A stretch of 64,000 nucleotides of DNA from Vespa crabro. Its lineage: Eukaryota; Arthropoda; Insecta; Hymenoptera; Vespidae. Below the pieces are notes generated by a model. It searched no databases, was not told the DNA's origin, and worked only from the letters and a program-made list of their open reading frames with translations. The stretch is from contig NC_060959.1 of assembly GCF_910589235.1 (NCBI RefSeq), positions 3,327,645 through 3,391,644 on the forward strand. The letters run 5' to 3'. Shown one piece after another: positions 23,945 through 34,580 of the stretch (positions within the stretch are counted from its first letter, which is position 1; each line of letters opens with the position of its first letter). Position numbers and translations under genes: made by a program.

Positions 23945-23948
<4 letters not shown>

Positions 23949-24662
23949 ATCGTACACGTACAAACACATATGAACACATTTTATAGTACGCAGTGTAACT
24001 TAATTGCTCGCATCCTTCCTCGACGATGCGCAGTAGCCGACCGGTAACTCTAATTTTTTTCAGTACGAATCTCTCACAGGATATGACTTTCAAAAAATTT
24101 GTTCATATACCCTTTGAATTCGAATATTATATTTAATGATGTGTTAGAGGAGTGTACTTTGAATCAATCTCGAATTATTGTAGTAATTCGTAAATGGAAA
24201 GTTTTGAACGAATTGAAATTAGTTTTATATATTTATTTTCATCATATTAGGTTTATCGGTATAACAAGGCAATGTTTAAAAAGTTATGATATTTTTTCGT
24301 TTATTTCTTTCGCGACGAAAGAATTATAGAAATATAATAATCCAAGGAAACAATTAGGTTAAAAATCGTCGATCGTTTTCTGATCTAATTTCTTGACAAT
24401 CGATGCATCATCAATTAACTCACATATTCCTAACTGGTTACAAAGATAATTGCATTTCAAAAAATTATTCTTTTTTCTTTTTTTTTGCCATAATTTCAAC
24501 TTCGATACACATGTCTTGTAAATTTCATTGCATTATTTCGCTTAGGTGTGTAGTGCACATGTTAGGGCTTACGTTGCACACATATATTTGCGCGCGTAAA
24601 CTTGTATTCCGTGTATCTCTGTATGTGAACATAGAAATTCTCGTACATATACAAATTATCCA

Positions 24663-24664
<2 letters not shown>

Positions 24665-24701
<37 letters not shown>

Positions 24702-25024
24702 ACATACATACATACATAGTGACATATTTGCGAGTAGGCAGCCTTGAACGTATTATCGAGTTGCTCCGCGTTCGTCGTCGTGTCGTCGTTGTCGTAACGA
24801 TATGTTAGAATATTTTTGTTTTGGCTCTATTTTGCGGTCGCTGTTTTCTTTGTGACACAATCTTACGACAATCTCACACGTGCACGCGCTCATATAATAT
24901 ACATATGTTCATATCATCGTGGTAATATTATTCCTCTTCTCTCATTAGGTTGGTCCACTTCGAACTTAAAGATTGTTTTTTATTGATTTTCTCTCTGTAC
25001 AAGAAATAAAATACTATTCCAATG

Positions 25025-25079
<55 letters not shown>

Positions 25080-25080
25080 A
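24665..25080. repeat. two (TA)n microsatellites
   Basis: (TA)n at 24665-24700 followed by CATA units, and (TA)n at 25029-25065 running into TGTGTG to 25080. Unique sequence lies between, including a GTCGTC-rich patch at 24770-24800. Confidence 0.9.
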
Positions 25081-26446
25081 TAAACAGATTAATTTTTTTT
25101 TTATAAATAACTTTCCATGAAATTTCCATAGAAAAGATCATTGTACGTGCGAATGATTCCACTTAATGTTTTATTAAGATGCAAAATAATTTGAAATAAC
25201 AGATATCCGTATATAAAGATATGAAGATAAGTAATTGGATAATAATTAAAAAAAAATTAGTTGGTACATTTACAAATCAACATTTCTATATTTTCTATTA
25301 TTTAACGAATATTCTTTTAAGTCTGACAATCATATTGTCCGTTACGATGGCAGCAGACTTTTCTCTCAATGAATTTTAAAGTAACACCGTGAAACACATA
25401 CAATGGGGTTTGGTATAAATTTAAAGCATTTTATCTTTCGTATTTCGAGTAATTAGAGTCACTGCACGAGCCCGCCAACCGTATCGTCGTTTGTTAGTTA
25501 TTTACTGCATCGGAAAACAATATCGCTCGGGTATATGTTACGTATATGTGTTTATAAACGTAAATGTATTGTATAGATGTATGAGTAAATACACAGGTTA
25601 GAACGCGTAGAGAACTGGTAATTACGGCAATTTATGTCGGCATACACGATAGAGAATTTTCAACCATCCATTCGAGCGTTTCTGTTTATCGAAATCTCTC
25701 TCTCTCTCTCTCTCTCCCTCTCTGCTTCTCTATCTCTATCTCTCTCTATTTCGCGCACAAGTTTATAATCGTTCATATTTAGACACGTTTGAGATTCTCT
25801 ATCGATTTTTCGATAATTAATGATCCCAAATTATCCGCTAATCGAACAATCATTACGAAACTCTGAAATTAAATGAAAATAAATTTCCTAAAATTGATTG
25901 ATTTTAAAGGATAAAACGCGTATGCGTATTTATCAACGATGATTGGCATGCTTCATTTTTCGATTAGAAGATGGAACCTTATGAACCTCGTAAATCGTAA
26001 AAACCTTTTTATTTTTTTTTCTTTTCTTTCCTTTTTCTTCTTTTTCGAAGATCGAATCGATGCGACGGAGCTTCGCGTCTACTTAAGGAAAGGAACTTAA
26101 CAACAACAACAATAACAAACAAACTAAACAAAAAAAAAGAAAAAGAGAAGAAAGAGGAGAACTGTCTGCGAATAATCGACGGTACGGAGGATCAAAACTT
26201 TTGTCGCAAGGGTTATCGGTCTCCTGGCAACGCGACGAAGTTTACTAGAGAGAGACAGAGACCAAATCACACGATCAAGCATACATACATATATAGACAT
26301 ACACACACGTACATACACGCTACGTTTTCAACATTTTCAGACATCATCGTACGTCATCTACGCAATCATCTTCGTCATTTTGCCGTTGAGAAACTCAACT
26401 AGGAACGAAACGGCTAGAGTCAGAAATGTTCAGGACAACCCTGAAC

Positions 26447-26478
<32 letters not shown>

Positions 26479-26570
26479 GTATATGTATATATATATGTAT
26501 ATATATAATATATATAATATATATTTTTATGTGTGTATGTGTGTGTATATATATATATATATACACACAA
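26447..26570. repeat. TATATG/TA cluster with palindromic end
   Basis: TATATG, TATA and ATATAAT units, ending in GTGTGTATATAT...ATACACAC at 26535-26570, which is self-complementary. Confidence 0.9.
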
Positions 26571-27449
26571 GGTGATTCCCATTTTTAGCTCCGTCACACT
26601 TACTCATTCCGCGTTCGTTGCTTGTACATTCCCGTCTCACCCCCTTCTCCATCACCCCTGTGTCGATATACACTTACATGCACATATACACGTAACAGCC
26701 AACTCTTCTATCTCACTCTATCTGTCTGTTTCTCTCCCTCTCTCTCTCTCTCTTCTTTTTTTTCCTTTTTTATCTTCGCGAACCGCTCCTCCCCTTGGCT
26801 CCCTTTAACGTCCACATACACCACTACGCTACACATCATCAGAAGCAACGACGGTGTAGCGTCACTCTAGCACCCCACCTTAACCCCATGGCAACCACGA
26901 ACGTCCACCGTTCGATCAGTATCGTATTCCCGTTCACAATTCGCCCCTTTCTTTCGTTGACACATTGCGCAAGAGCTAGAAATTACATCGTGGTTTTATT
27001 TCTCGTCTATAGGTGATCGTTAGTTATTTAGAATATTTTTTTTTCATTCGATTTTATTGTCGTCGAGTGGATTATTGCATATTCCACGAACATTTGAAAA
27101 ATTCGTCTTGATTATTCAAAGAGAAAATTTGTATGCGAGAATTTGTAGTAGAAAACAAATGGATTGTTTTTTTCTTCTATTTTTTTTTTTTAATAATTCC
27201 CTGCTCAAAAAAAAGGAAGAACAAATGGATTATATTTATTATACTGTCCAATAATCGGATGAGATAATAAATTAATGATATCTACGAGTAGTAATGACTA
27301 TTACCATTATTAAATCTCTTATCGATCATGTTATAACGAAAATTAAAAAATAATTTTGATTTAATTTAAAAAGTTACTATGTAATGATTCGTTTATTGAT
27401 ACGGTCCTGGTCTACGTCTCCTGCCTCGTAGTAAGATTCCATCCTTCTT

Positions 27450-27560
27450 TCTCTCTCTCTCCCTCCCTCCCTCTCTCTTTATCACTGTCTGTCTGTCTGT
27501 CTCTCTCTCTCCCTCTCTCTCTCTCTCTTTCTATCTTTCTCTCTTTCTCTCTCTATCTAT
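27450..27560. repeat. (TC)n with CCCT and GTCT interruptions
   Basis: About 110 bases, dominated by CT, with a short GTCT repeat near 27487-27502. Confidence 0.9.
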
Positions 27561-28121
27561 CGTATACACTTTGGTTCTCTTTTACCTCGGCTCGTGCCGC
27601 CTCTCTTCTTCCCTCTTTCATAATCCGCATAACCCTTTCCACCTCTTTCTTCCCTCTCTCTTTATCTTAAACGCACACACATACTTATGTTGTACGCGCG
27701 ATGAGAAAGAAAGAAAGAAAGAGAGAATGAGAGAGTGAGTGAGTGAGTGAGAAAGAGTTGGACGATAAGTACGAGGAGAACCAGGAGAGGGCACACCGAG
27801 CGTAGCGATAGGAGTCGCTCTTACCCCCACTACTCGACCCGCCCCGCTTCCTCCCACGCCTGGGGGCCGTGAAGCATCGCACCGCGGCCATTCCTTCAGC
27901 GAACTCCGAGCATCGCGGATCGTTCCTCGCGACAGGCACCGCACCAACCACGCCTCTTTTCGAAAAATAAAAAGCCGTGTTGGTCGGACCACCGATCGAA
28001 CGATCGATCGATCGATCGAGACAGATCTTAGTCGACGACGCGTTTAATACACACAAAATTTAAGAGAACTACAAAGACTCGTTAAACGGACAAACGGACC
28101 CGCGTTGTGTGTGTCGATATT

Positions 28122-28195
28122 TATATATATATATATATTTATGTATATGTATATGTATATGTATATATATTTATATATATATATACGTATATATA
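28122..28195. repeat. TA/TATG repeat
   Basis: TATATA and GTATAT units. Confidence 0.9.
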
Positions 28196-29118
28196 CAATC
28201 TTTTATCTCTCTTATTTTCTTCTCGCGATCGGAGCCGGCGAAAAGGAAGTTTAATTTCATTGGAAATTTGTAATTTTCGTAAGAATTAGTGGAACAGGAG
28301 AAAACTAAAGAAAACAAAAAAAAAAGAAAGAAAGAAAGAAAGAAAAACAACAAAAAAGAAAAGAAAAAAGGATAGAGGAGACGACTTTTATCATCCACCA
28401 CACTACTTTCCTGTTCCCTCCGAACTTGCCGGAAAAGCCTCGTTGCTTCCTCGGCCGTGACGTTACGCGTCGTGTGCGATAAAACGCGTCTTTGGTGCGC
28501 GTGAGCGAGCGAGCGAGCTAGCTAGCGCGCGTTAGAACGAACGCGATCTAGAAAAGGAGTGTGGTATTTTCTTCTTTCATTGGGACAACGTGAGAGAAGC
28601 TCGAAGTGTCGAAGGAAAATAAGAGAAAAGGACAAGGAAAAAATATTGAACGAATCCATGACCTTCCTCGCGGTGACTTGACACCACCAGTGTTATATAT
28701 ATATATTTCGTGATATATATATGCATATATATTTATAATATAATATATAAATATATCGCGAACTCGCAATTCGCAATCGCCGGTTTTTTGTTATTGTTGT
28801 TTCTACCTCGTTCGTTCGTCTTCATTAAACAATTTTTCTACTTTTTCTTTTTCTACACATTTGCATATCCATTTTAATATAGTATGATTGATGGCTAATA
28901 CGTAAAACGAAAAAAAAAGAGAAGAAATTAAATCGAATTTGAAACTTTCGGTATTCTACAAAACAGACGACTACTATTCTGATCGCTCGAAGGTGAATTC
29001 AAAGTGCAAAGAGTGTTGAATATATAACAAGAAGAGAGACAAACGAGAGATAGAGAGAAGTATAGAAAGGAGTTAAGAGTACTACGAAGAGAGTACACGA
29101 GGCCGAAGAACGTGAACG

Positions 29119-29170
29119 TACGAAGAAGACGAAGAAGAAGAAGAAGAAGAGGAATAATAAGAAGAAGGAG
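29119..29170 (+). repeat. GAA/GAC purine repeat
   Basis: About ten AGA-type triplets inside the presumed 5' leader of the exon at 29286. Confidence 0.8.
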
Positions 29171-29285
29171 AAAAGAAAGAGAAGGAGAAAAGAGCTAGCG
29201 GTTCTATAATAGTAACGCGAGCTCCGAGAGCTCGGTAGAGTCAGAAGAAACCGGAAGAAGAAGGTACAAAGGGGAAGAAGAGAGG

Positions 29286-29367
29286 ATGTTTCGTGCTTAC
29301 GGCACTGCACCGGCCGAGACACCTTCGGGAGCCGATATCTATCCATGGACGACGTTCTTCAATAAAG
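29286..29367 (+). CDS. alternative first coding exon, isoform class B
   Basis: ATG at 29286 (A at -3) opens 27 codons plus one base before a GT donor (AAAG|GTGCAT) at 29368. The peptide begins MFRAYGTAPAETPSGADIYP and ends WTTFFNK. It leaves in phase 1 and ends in AAAG, as does the upstream first exon at 5003-5114. The two are therefore interchangeable starts for the same downstream exon. With 34327-34469 the product is 74 aa. The donor is weaker than those at 5115 and 17021 (GTGCAT, not GTGAGT). If it were not used, the frame would run on into T-rich intron sequence for 46 more codons, which look non-coding. The N-terminus has no clear signal peptide. Family not recognised. Confidence 0.55.
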
Positions 29368-29610
29368 GTGCATCTTATTCTCTTTTTTTCCCCTTCTTTT
29401 TTTCTTATTTTTCTTCTCTGTTCCCTTTTTTTTCTTTTGTTTTTTTTTTTTCTGTGCTCTTATATACCTCGTTCTCTATCTTGTCTTACGATCTATCGAT
29501 CTTTTAGCAATTTTTAATTCTGATACACTTTTGCGTCTTATCGTTTGCTCTTGTTTTACACTAGTCATATCTGATTGTTATCGTGATACGATGTATACAG
29601 ATAAGTTTAC

Positions 29611-29780
29611 AAAGAGAGAGAGAGAGGGAGAGAGAGGGAGAGAGGGAGAGAGATTTAAAGATTCACAAAAAGGCGGGCGTGCGCATGCGAGCACGTTCGA
29701 CCACGTGATACATCCCACCTTCGTTTTTTCCATTCGTGAGTTTATCCGCCACGATATATGGCAATGACGACACGAGCCAC

Positions 29781-29820
<40 letters not shown>

Positions 29821-29840
29821 AAGAGAAAGAAAGAGAGAGA
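29611..29840. repeat. two (GA)n tracts
   Basis: GA/GGGA units at 29611-29652 and GA/GAAA units at 29784-29840, separated by unique CpG-containing sequence. Confidence 0.85.
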
Positions 29841-30200
29841 TATCGCGTTCCTCGTTTCATCGTCGGACGATGGCGACGTCGTGCGAGCACGTGACGTGGC
29901 GAGCGCGGGAGGGACGTCCTCCTCTTCTTCACCACTGCCTGCCTGTATTCACCTCACTACGTCTATCTTTATTTTTCTCTCTTGTAAAAGAAGACAACGT
30001 TGTAATACGTTGATCGTTCTTTCATGGGTAACGACGTATTACTATTCCAATTTTTCTTTCTAACTTGACGTCCGGATGTCTGTGTCTATATATTGACCAT
30101 TTCTCTCTTTCTCTTTCTCTCTCTAGTTCTTGTTTTCCTTTTTCCTTTTTTTGTTTCTTTTTTTTTTTAACTGCTCCAGTTCGGAGACAGATATCCGATA

Positions 30201-30475
30201 TATTTGATTTCGATGTCACGTCGCAGTGACGTAATGATAGTACGTTAATTCGTACGTACAAGTAATCATAGGCTGAGGTTGAGAAGAAACGATCACGATT
30301 TTGTTTTATATTTGAATATACGTTTAAAAAAAAAACGGAAAAACAGCATTTAGAGTTTGCATTTGCGTTATTTAGTTTTATCCTCCTCTGGTGTTATATT
30401 CGAGATATTCGATATGATTTAAAGTTACGTCGCAATGACGTAATAATAGTGCATTAATTCTATGTAGGTATGTAT
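30201..30475 (+). promoter_or_regulatory. duplicated element with CRE-like TGACGTAA
   Basis: Two diverged copies of a ~55-base element. Copy 1 (30201-30255) contains ACGTCGCAGTGACGTAATG and copy 2 (30409-30475) contains ACGTCGCAATGACGTAATA, followed in both by ATAGT..TTAATTC. TGACGTAA (30227-30234 and 30436-30443) is the half-palindromic CREB/ATF-type site known from animals. Copy 1 also has inverted GTCAC/GTGAC arms. The best-conserved part of the duplication is exactly this site, 0.9-1.1 kb downstream of the exon at 29286. An intronic enhancer role is an inference. Confidence 0.4.
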
Positions 30476-30754
30476 GTCGCATATATTCATAAGTTGACGT
30501 TTACAAAAAAAAAAAAAAACAAAGAAAAAATGGGGAAAAAAACGGGAAAGAAAACGAAAAAAAGATTATATCCGACTATTAAAATTTCCTTTATTAGTTA
30601 TTAGATTATCTTGATCGATCGTGAGATATATCTACGTACTTACACGCGTTGTAAAACATTCCCTGTTATTAGAAAAGAACGGAAAAGAGCGATCGAGAAA
30701 CAACGTCGATGGGTCTGCTCTTTGTCGATCTCTGTTTGTTCATCCATTCTATTT

Positions 30755-30761
30755 ATCTCTT

Positions 30762-30794
<33 letters not shown>

Positions 30795-30795
30795 T

Positions 30796-30825
<30 letters not shown>
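30755..30825. repeat. (TC)n / (TTTC)n pyrimidine tract
   Basis: About 70 pyrimidines, changing from CT to TTTC units. Confidence 0.9.
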
Positions 30826-30826
<1 letters not shown>

Positions 30827-31565
30827 TACTCACAGGAATCGTATTCGCAGACGATGGATAGCGCGAATACTTTGAAACATCGCACGCGTTTCTATCGCGA
30901 TTCAGCAACGCGTGTTGTCCGTCTACGTTTCTCCAAGAATCAAAGCAATCCTGAGGAACGACGAATGGGTTTTTGTTAAGAGGAGTAACTAAACTTCGGT
31001 TGAACTTTATTTTTAGTACGGGCACGACTTTGAGGGAAAGCACGTGGGCGGAAGTGTCCCGTATCCCTCTGTTATTCTCTTCATGATTTCTACTTACCTG
31101 GAACCTTATTTGTAATACGAATAAAATCGAAGGAAAAAAAAAAGATCGTCGAATATACGTAAATTTCTCTGTTGCGTGGATCTGTCTCGGTGTTTTCGTT
31201 ATTGATTAATTCCCGAAAACGACTAGTCGTAGCAGTGAGAGCGCTATAACACTCTTAAATTATAATGACCGTCCAATTAAACGAACATTATTTAAATCAG
31301 ATACGAAGTTGCGTTTTGTTAATTGAATCTGTCGAATCGTTTCTCCCAAATAGTGCCTAAATATTAATATTTTATTAAAAAGAGAGAGAGAAAGACGATC
31401 GACCCACTTGTACGCTGATACCTGTAGTTTTTGATCGATTTAATAAAACGATATACATACGTTGATTTACAGAAAGAAATGTGAAAGAAATGTCTAGTTT
31501 TCTTTATTTTTCGTTATTTATTCTTTTTTATTCTTTTTTTTTTCTTTTTTTTTTCTATGTCAAAG

Positions 31566-31684
31566 ACATTATATATTACGATTTATTACTTAATCTTCAG
31601 CCCTGGGGCGAGACGAGACGAAAGCCTCTAGAATATTATGATCTCGAAGTAAAAGTTAAGGAAGCCGTGGAATCCGTTGATTAA
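31566..31684 (+). CDS. candidate alternative terminal exon, charged C-terminus
   Basis: A long T-rich pyrimidine tract (about 31500-31558) ends in CAAAG|AC at 31565/31566. Entering in phase 1 from either first exon or from 16964-17020, 39 codons are open to TAA at 31682-31684. They include IIYYDLLLNLQPWGETRRK and EYYDLEVKVKEAVESVD, a plausible amphipathic helix. AATAAA follows 126 bases after the stop, at 31811. Doubt: AAG is a rare acceptor, and the more typical TTCAG at 31600 would put the good-looking part in phase 0, for which I see no donor. Product with the exon at 29286: 66 aa. Not recognised as a family. Confidence 0.35.
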
Positions 31685-31810
31685 TAGTAGAACGAGAAGA
31701 TGCTGAAAGTAAAAATAACATTTCTCACAATATATACTATCGTCGTTAACATAGATCGTATCATTAATAATATATTGACTTTTGAGTAATATAATTTTAT
31801 TCAATCGATC

Positions 31811-31816
31811 AATAAA
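31811..31816 (+). terminator. candidate polyadenylation signal AATAAA
   Basis: AATAAA lies 126 bases beyond the TAA at 31682-31684; moderate support because the hexamer is frequent in this A+T-rich DNA. Confidence 0.3.
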
Positions 31817-32250
31817 ATATATATTTGTTCGTCTAACTCGAAAATTTCGAATGTATTTTTTTTTCTTATACATAAATTTCTTCTTTTCTTTTTGTTTCTT
31901 AACGATTCCGATTTTTTAATTTTTTTTTATTTATTTATTTATATTTATTTTTTTTATTTTTAATGATAGAAATGAACTTGCTGACGTTATTTAACCAATG
32001 AAATATCATATGTAATTTATTACCCATCTTTTTTTACGTTTACAAACACGTTAATTTTTTGCGTTCGAGCTTGTACAGGGGAAGTAAAAAAGAGTTTAGA
32101 AGGGGGAATCATCGGAGGAACCCTTTAAAGTTTAAAGATACCCTTCGATAGGTCAGGTGTTGTGCACTTGTTCCACGTTTGAGTCGTCGTCCCTGAGTTT
32201 TGTATTCGCGCGTATGCGTGCGCATAGGCTGTCAGGAGAGTAAGATAGAA

Positions 32251-32289
<39 letters not shown>

Positions 32290-33858
32290 GTCCAGCACGA
32301 GGCAAGCAGGGTGCTTCGTTCGTGGAGTGCCTTGACCTGCCTGACCTGCGCAACTTTGTTCACTACCCCCCTCTCCTTTTCTCTCTCTCTCTCTCTCTCA
32401 CTTTCTGTCTATCTTTGTCTTTCTCTTTATAGACGCACCCCTTCGCGATTCCTTCTTTTACAATTCGACGAACGTCATTTCTCTCTAACTCTTGCAACCC
32501 TCAGGAAAACTAACCCCCAACTATCCTCTCCCGTACGTAGCATCTCGTTTTAGAGATAGAAGGAGAGAGAAAGAGATAGAAGGAAAGAGGAAGAGAAGGA
32601 AAGAGAGAGATATCCTTGTAATTTCAGTCGCGTAGGCATCTAAGGATCTCAATGTTGAGCCATTAATTATTTTTCTTATTTTTAAAACCTTGTAGGTTTT
32701 CTCCCGTTGAGACCGTATTTCAAAGGCTCTGAGATCCTTTCATAAACTGAATTATTGAGAGTTTCTGTTGATGCGGTCGTAGAGAAAATGTTTACTTTTT
32801 TCTTTACTCTTTGGACTTCTCATTGTTTTTCTTTTTCTTTCTTTTATTTTATAATTTATTTCTTTTATTTTTTTTCTCTTTTGCGAGTAAGTTCTTTCTT
32901 TACGAAGTTAAGACATCATCCTTGTTTCTTGCTTTTTTTCTCCATTCTCGTTTCCGCTCGAATGTACAGAAATATCTTCAGACGCAAATTTTTAATTATA
33001 ATTAATATTACATTTGTGGAATACTTTTTTTTCTATTTCGTAAAAAAAGAAAGGTATAATGTTAAAAATTTTATTTTTAAAACACTCAATTTCAATATGA
33101 GTAATAATAATATATAACTATTATATAATAATAATTATTATGTATGACAATGATGATAATAATAATAATAAAATAAATAATAATATAATTATTATTATTA
33201 TGATTATTATTATTATCAAGATTTCAAATAGATTCTAAAGTTTTATGAATATCAAGATAAGCAAAATTTCGTAAAGAAAATTTAATTCAAATTCAAATAC
33301 ATTTCAGATTTAATTCGTGATTAGAATATAAAAAGTAAACTTTACGCAGAGATCGCTTGCTTTCTCGTATTTCCGATTATTATCGCTTTATTTATAATTC
33401 ACCTTGCTTTTGGTGATTTTCTCCGTATTAATTATGGCCCATTAACACGAAATCTCTTTTGTGAAAGCTATATGATTGATTTACAATCATAAGGATGGAG
33501 TATGCATTCGGTCCACGGTATTTGTGTCTATGAATTAATAGGAAAAAATATATATATATAAAAGAAGAAAAAGATGAAGAAGAAGTAAAAACATAACCTT
33601 TATAGGCGCCTTTTCCTAAGCAATAAAAGAGTCGAGACAGGTCGTATCACATTTTCATAGAAAGCGATGACGCAACAAGAAGCACATCCTCGTTGTTGTG
33701 CTAAAGTCACACCTTATCAAAAGCTTTCTTATTCATTACCTTCTTATTTTTTACATCATCGACCAGTCAATAGTAATGGCAATATACTATATACCGATCA
33801 GAGAAAACTTCACCAAAGTTCTTCCTACAGAATATATATAAGATATATATTATATAGA

Positions 33859-33889
<31 letters not shown>

Positions 33890-34326
33890 ATATATGTACA
33901 CATGTACAATAAGTTTCAGAAATATTCGTCAACTTTTGAATTGTTCATCTTCCTTTTTCCAAATCAAACTGAATGTTGATCTCAAAGAATCGATTGTAGA
34001 AAAAAAATATTAAGTGATGATAGTGCTGGTAAAATGCCAAGTCTTATATCGAAGTATAATATAATGCCAGGAATAATAAAAAAGAAAGAAAGAAAAGAAA
34101 AAAAAAGAAAAAAGAAAAGAAAATGTAGAAATAATCAGTCACAGCAGCGATTATCGAACATCATTTTCCATCTTTTTATCTTCTTTTATATGCAATCAAT
34201 CGTTTATCTCTTTCTTTTGATTTTTCTTTTTTATATTTTTTTACCATTCAGTTGGTTAGAAAAAACGATCGATTTGAGAAAAAAAAAATCACTAAAAATT
34301 ATTTCCGCGAACCTGTTTCGTCGTAG
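31817..34326 (+). other. intron, no coding signal
   Basis: A+T-rich, non-coding. Holds (GA)n 32256-32288, a TC tract 32378-32402, a TAA/TTA-rich low-complexity block 33110-33215 and (TA)n 33832-33900. T-rich runs at 32800-32960 give Phe-rich open frames that are not genes. Confidence 0.6.
33110..33215. repeat. (TAA)n/(TTA)n low-complexity block
   Basis: AATAATAAT and ATTATTATT runs; the two halves are complementary and could fold back. Confidence 0.85.
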
Positions 34327-34469
34327 GTTTAGGTACTCAATATCCAAGTAGATATACGTTCTACGTTCCTATATGGAAAGAGGTTGAGAGATTTTATGAG
34401 CATTCAAAAGCATTCGAAGAGAAGGCGAAATTGCGAGAGATGTTCGCTCAAGCTGTCGTCGTAAAATGA
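34327..34469 (+). CDS. shared C-terminal exon of the small-protein locus
   Basis: The acceptor CGTCGTAG ends at 34326. A second acceptor TTTAG six bases later (34332) keeps the same frame and would only drop Leu-Gly. In phase 1 the exon encodes 47 residues: GLGTQYPSRYTFYVPIWKE, then VERFYEHSKAFEEKAKLREM, then FAQAVVVK, ending at TGA (34467-34469). The Glu/Lys-rich middle is very likely one long amphipathic helix or coiled coil. AATAAA lies 106 bases after the stop and a second one at 34772. The pyrimidine tract before the acceptor is poor, which is the main weakness of the call. Joined to 5003-5114 plus 16964-17020 it gives 101 aa, and joined to 29286-29367 it gives 74 aa. I do not recognise the family. 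Confidence 0.55.
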
Positions 34470-34574
34470 TCGACACCGGCACGTTTCTTTCGTTGATAAT
34501 ACACAACGTCGAACGAGAAAAGGAGTAACCTTTGCGTTCCTATGGGCTAACCGTGCCCGTTGAAAACATTCCTG

Positions 34575-34580
34575 AATAAA
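34575..34580 (+). terminator. candidate polyadenylation signal AATAAA
   Basis: AATAAA lies 106 bases after the stop codon at 34467-34469, in a sensible place for the end of the locus. Another AATAAA at 34772-34777 could serve as a distal site. Confidence 0.4.

Larger units (their letters stand above)
17021..27779 (+). other. long non-coding stretch (intron), with one minus-strand coding-like fragment
   Basis: Apart from the weak candidate exon at 18854-18965 and the broken minus-strand fragment at 21618-22006, I see no coding sequence. Content is A+T-rich with microsatellites: TG/GC at 17487-17527, (GA)n 18163-18215, (TC)n 19111-19223, TC/TATC 19767-19850, (TA)n 20385-20530, (GA)n 20855-20901, a duplicated motif flanking (GA)n at 22567-22735, (TA)n 23260-23350, (TC)n 23906-23944, (TA)n 24665-24700 and 25029-25080, TA/TATG 26447-26570 and (TC)n 27450-27560. 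The 215-codon frame at 23400-24047 consists largely of TC-repeat translation. Confidence 0.5.
27780..29285 (+). promoter_or_regulatory. promoter-like region and 5' leader upstream of the second first exon
   Basis: Two CpG-rich islands stand out from the A+T-rich surroundings: 27780-28050 (GC-box-like CCCGCCCC near 27840, a CGAT repeat at 28000-28018) and 28420-28560 (GCGAGCGAGC repeats, many CGCG). They are followed by (TA)n 28122-28195, a GAAA repeat 28319-28345, and a purine-rich stretch with a GAA repeat (29119-29170) reaching the ATG at 29286. The location immediately before an exon that starts with ATG and has no acceptor suggests an alternative promoter and 5' leader. The transcription start cannot be placed from sequence alone. 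The minus-strand 124-codon frame across the first island ends in Ser-rich repeat translation and is not called. Confidence 0.4.
29368..31565 (+). other. intron with duplicated CRE-like element
   Basis: Non-coding. Contains GA tracts (29611-29652, 29784-29840), the CRE-like direct repeat (30201-30255 and 30409-30475), a TC tract (30755-30825) and CpG-rich patches with CACGTG at 29702 and 29888. The 117-nt piece at 30834-30950 has splice-like ends on the minus strand but nothing recognisable. Confidence 0.5.

Noticed and set aside
23400..24047. Longest open frame of the window, 215 codons
   Set aside because: Nearly half is Ser-Leu from (TC)n tracts, the initial segment is hydrophobic A+T-rich translation, the true ATG comes later than the frame start, and there is no recognisable motif.
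27618..27992. 124-codon minus-strand frame over the CpG island
   Set aside because: C+G-rich DNA lacks stops. The frame ends in Ser-His-Leu repeat translation and overlaps the probable promoter.
30834..30950. Minus-strand 117-nt segment with CCTCAG acceptor and CCT|GTGAGT donor
   Set aside because: Open in phase 0 with two cysteines, but isolated with no partner exons. The plus strand of the same piece also has an acceptor and an open frame, so it is probably chance.
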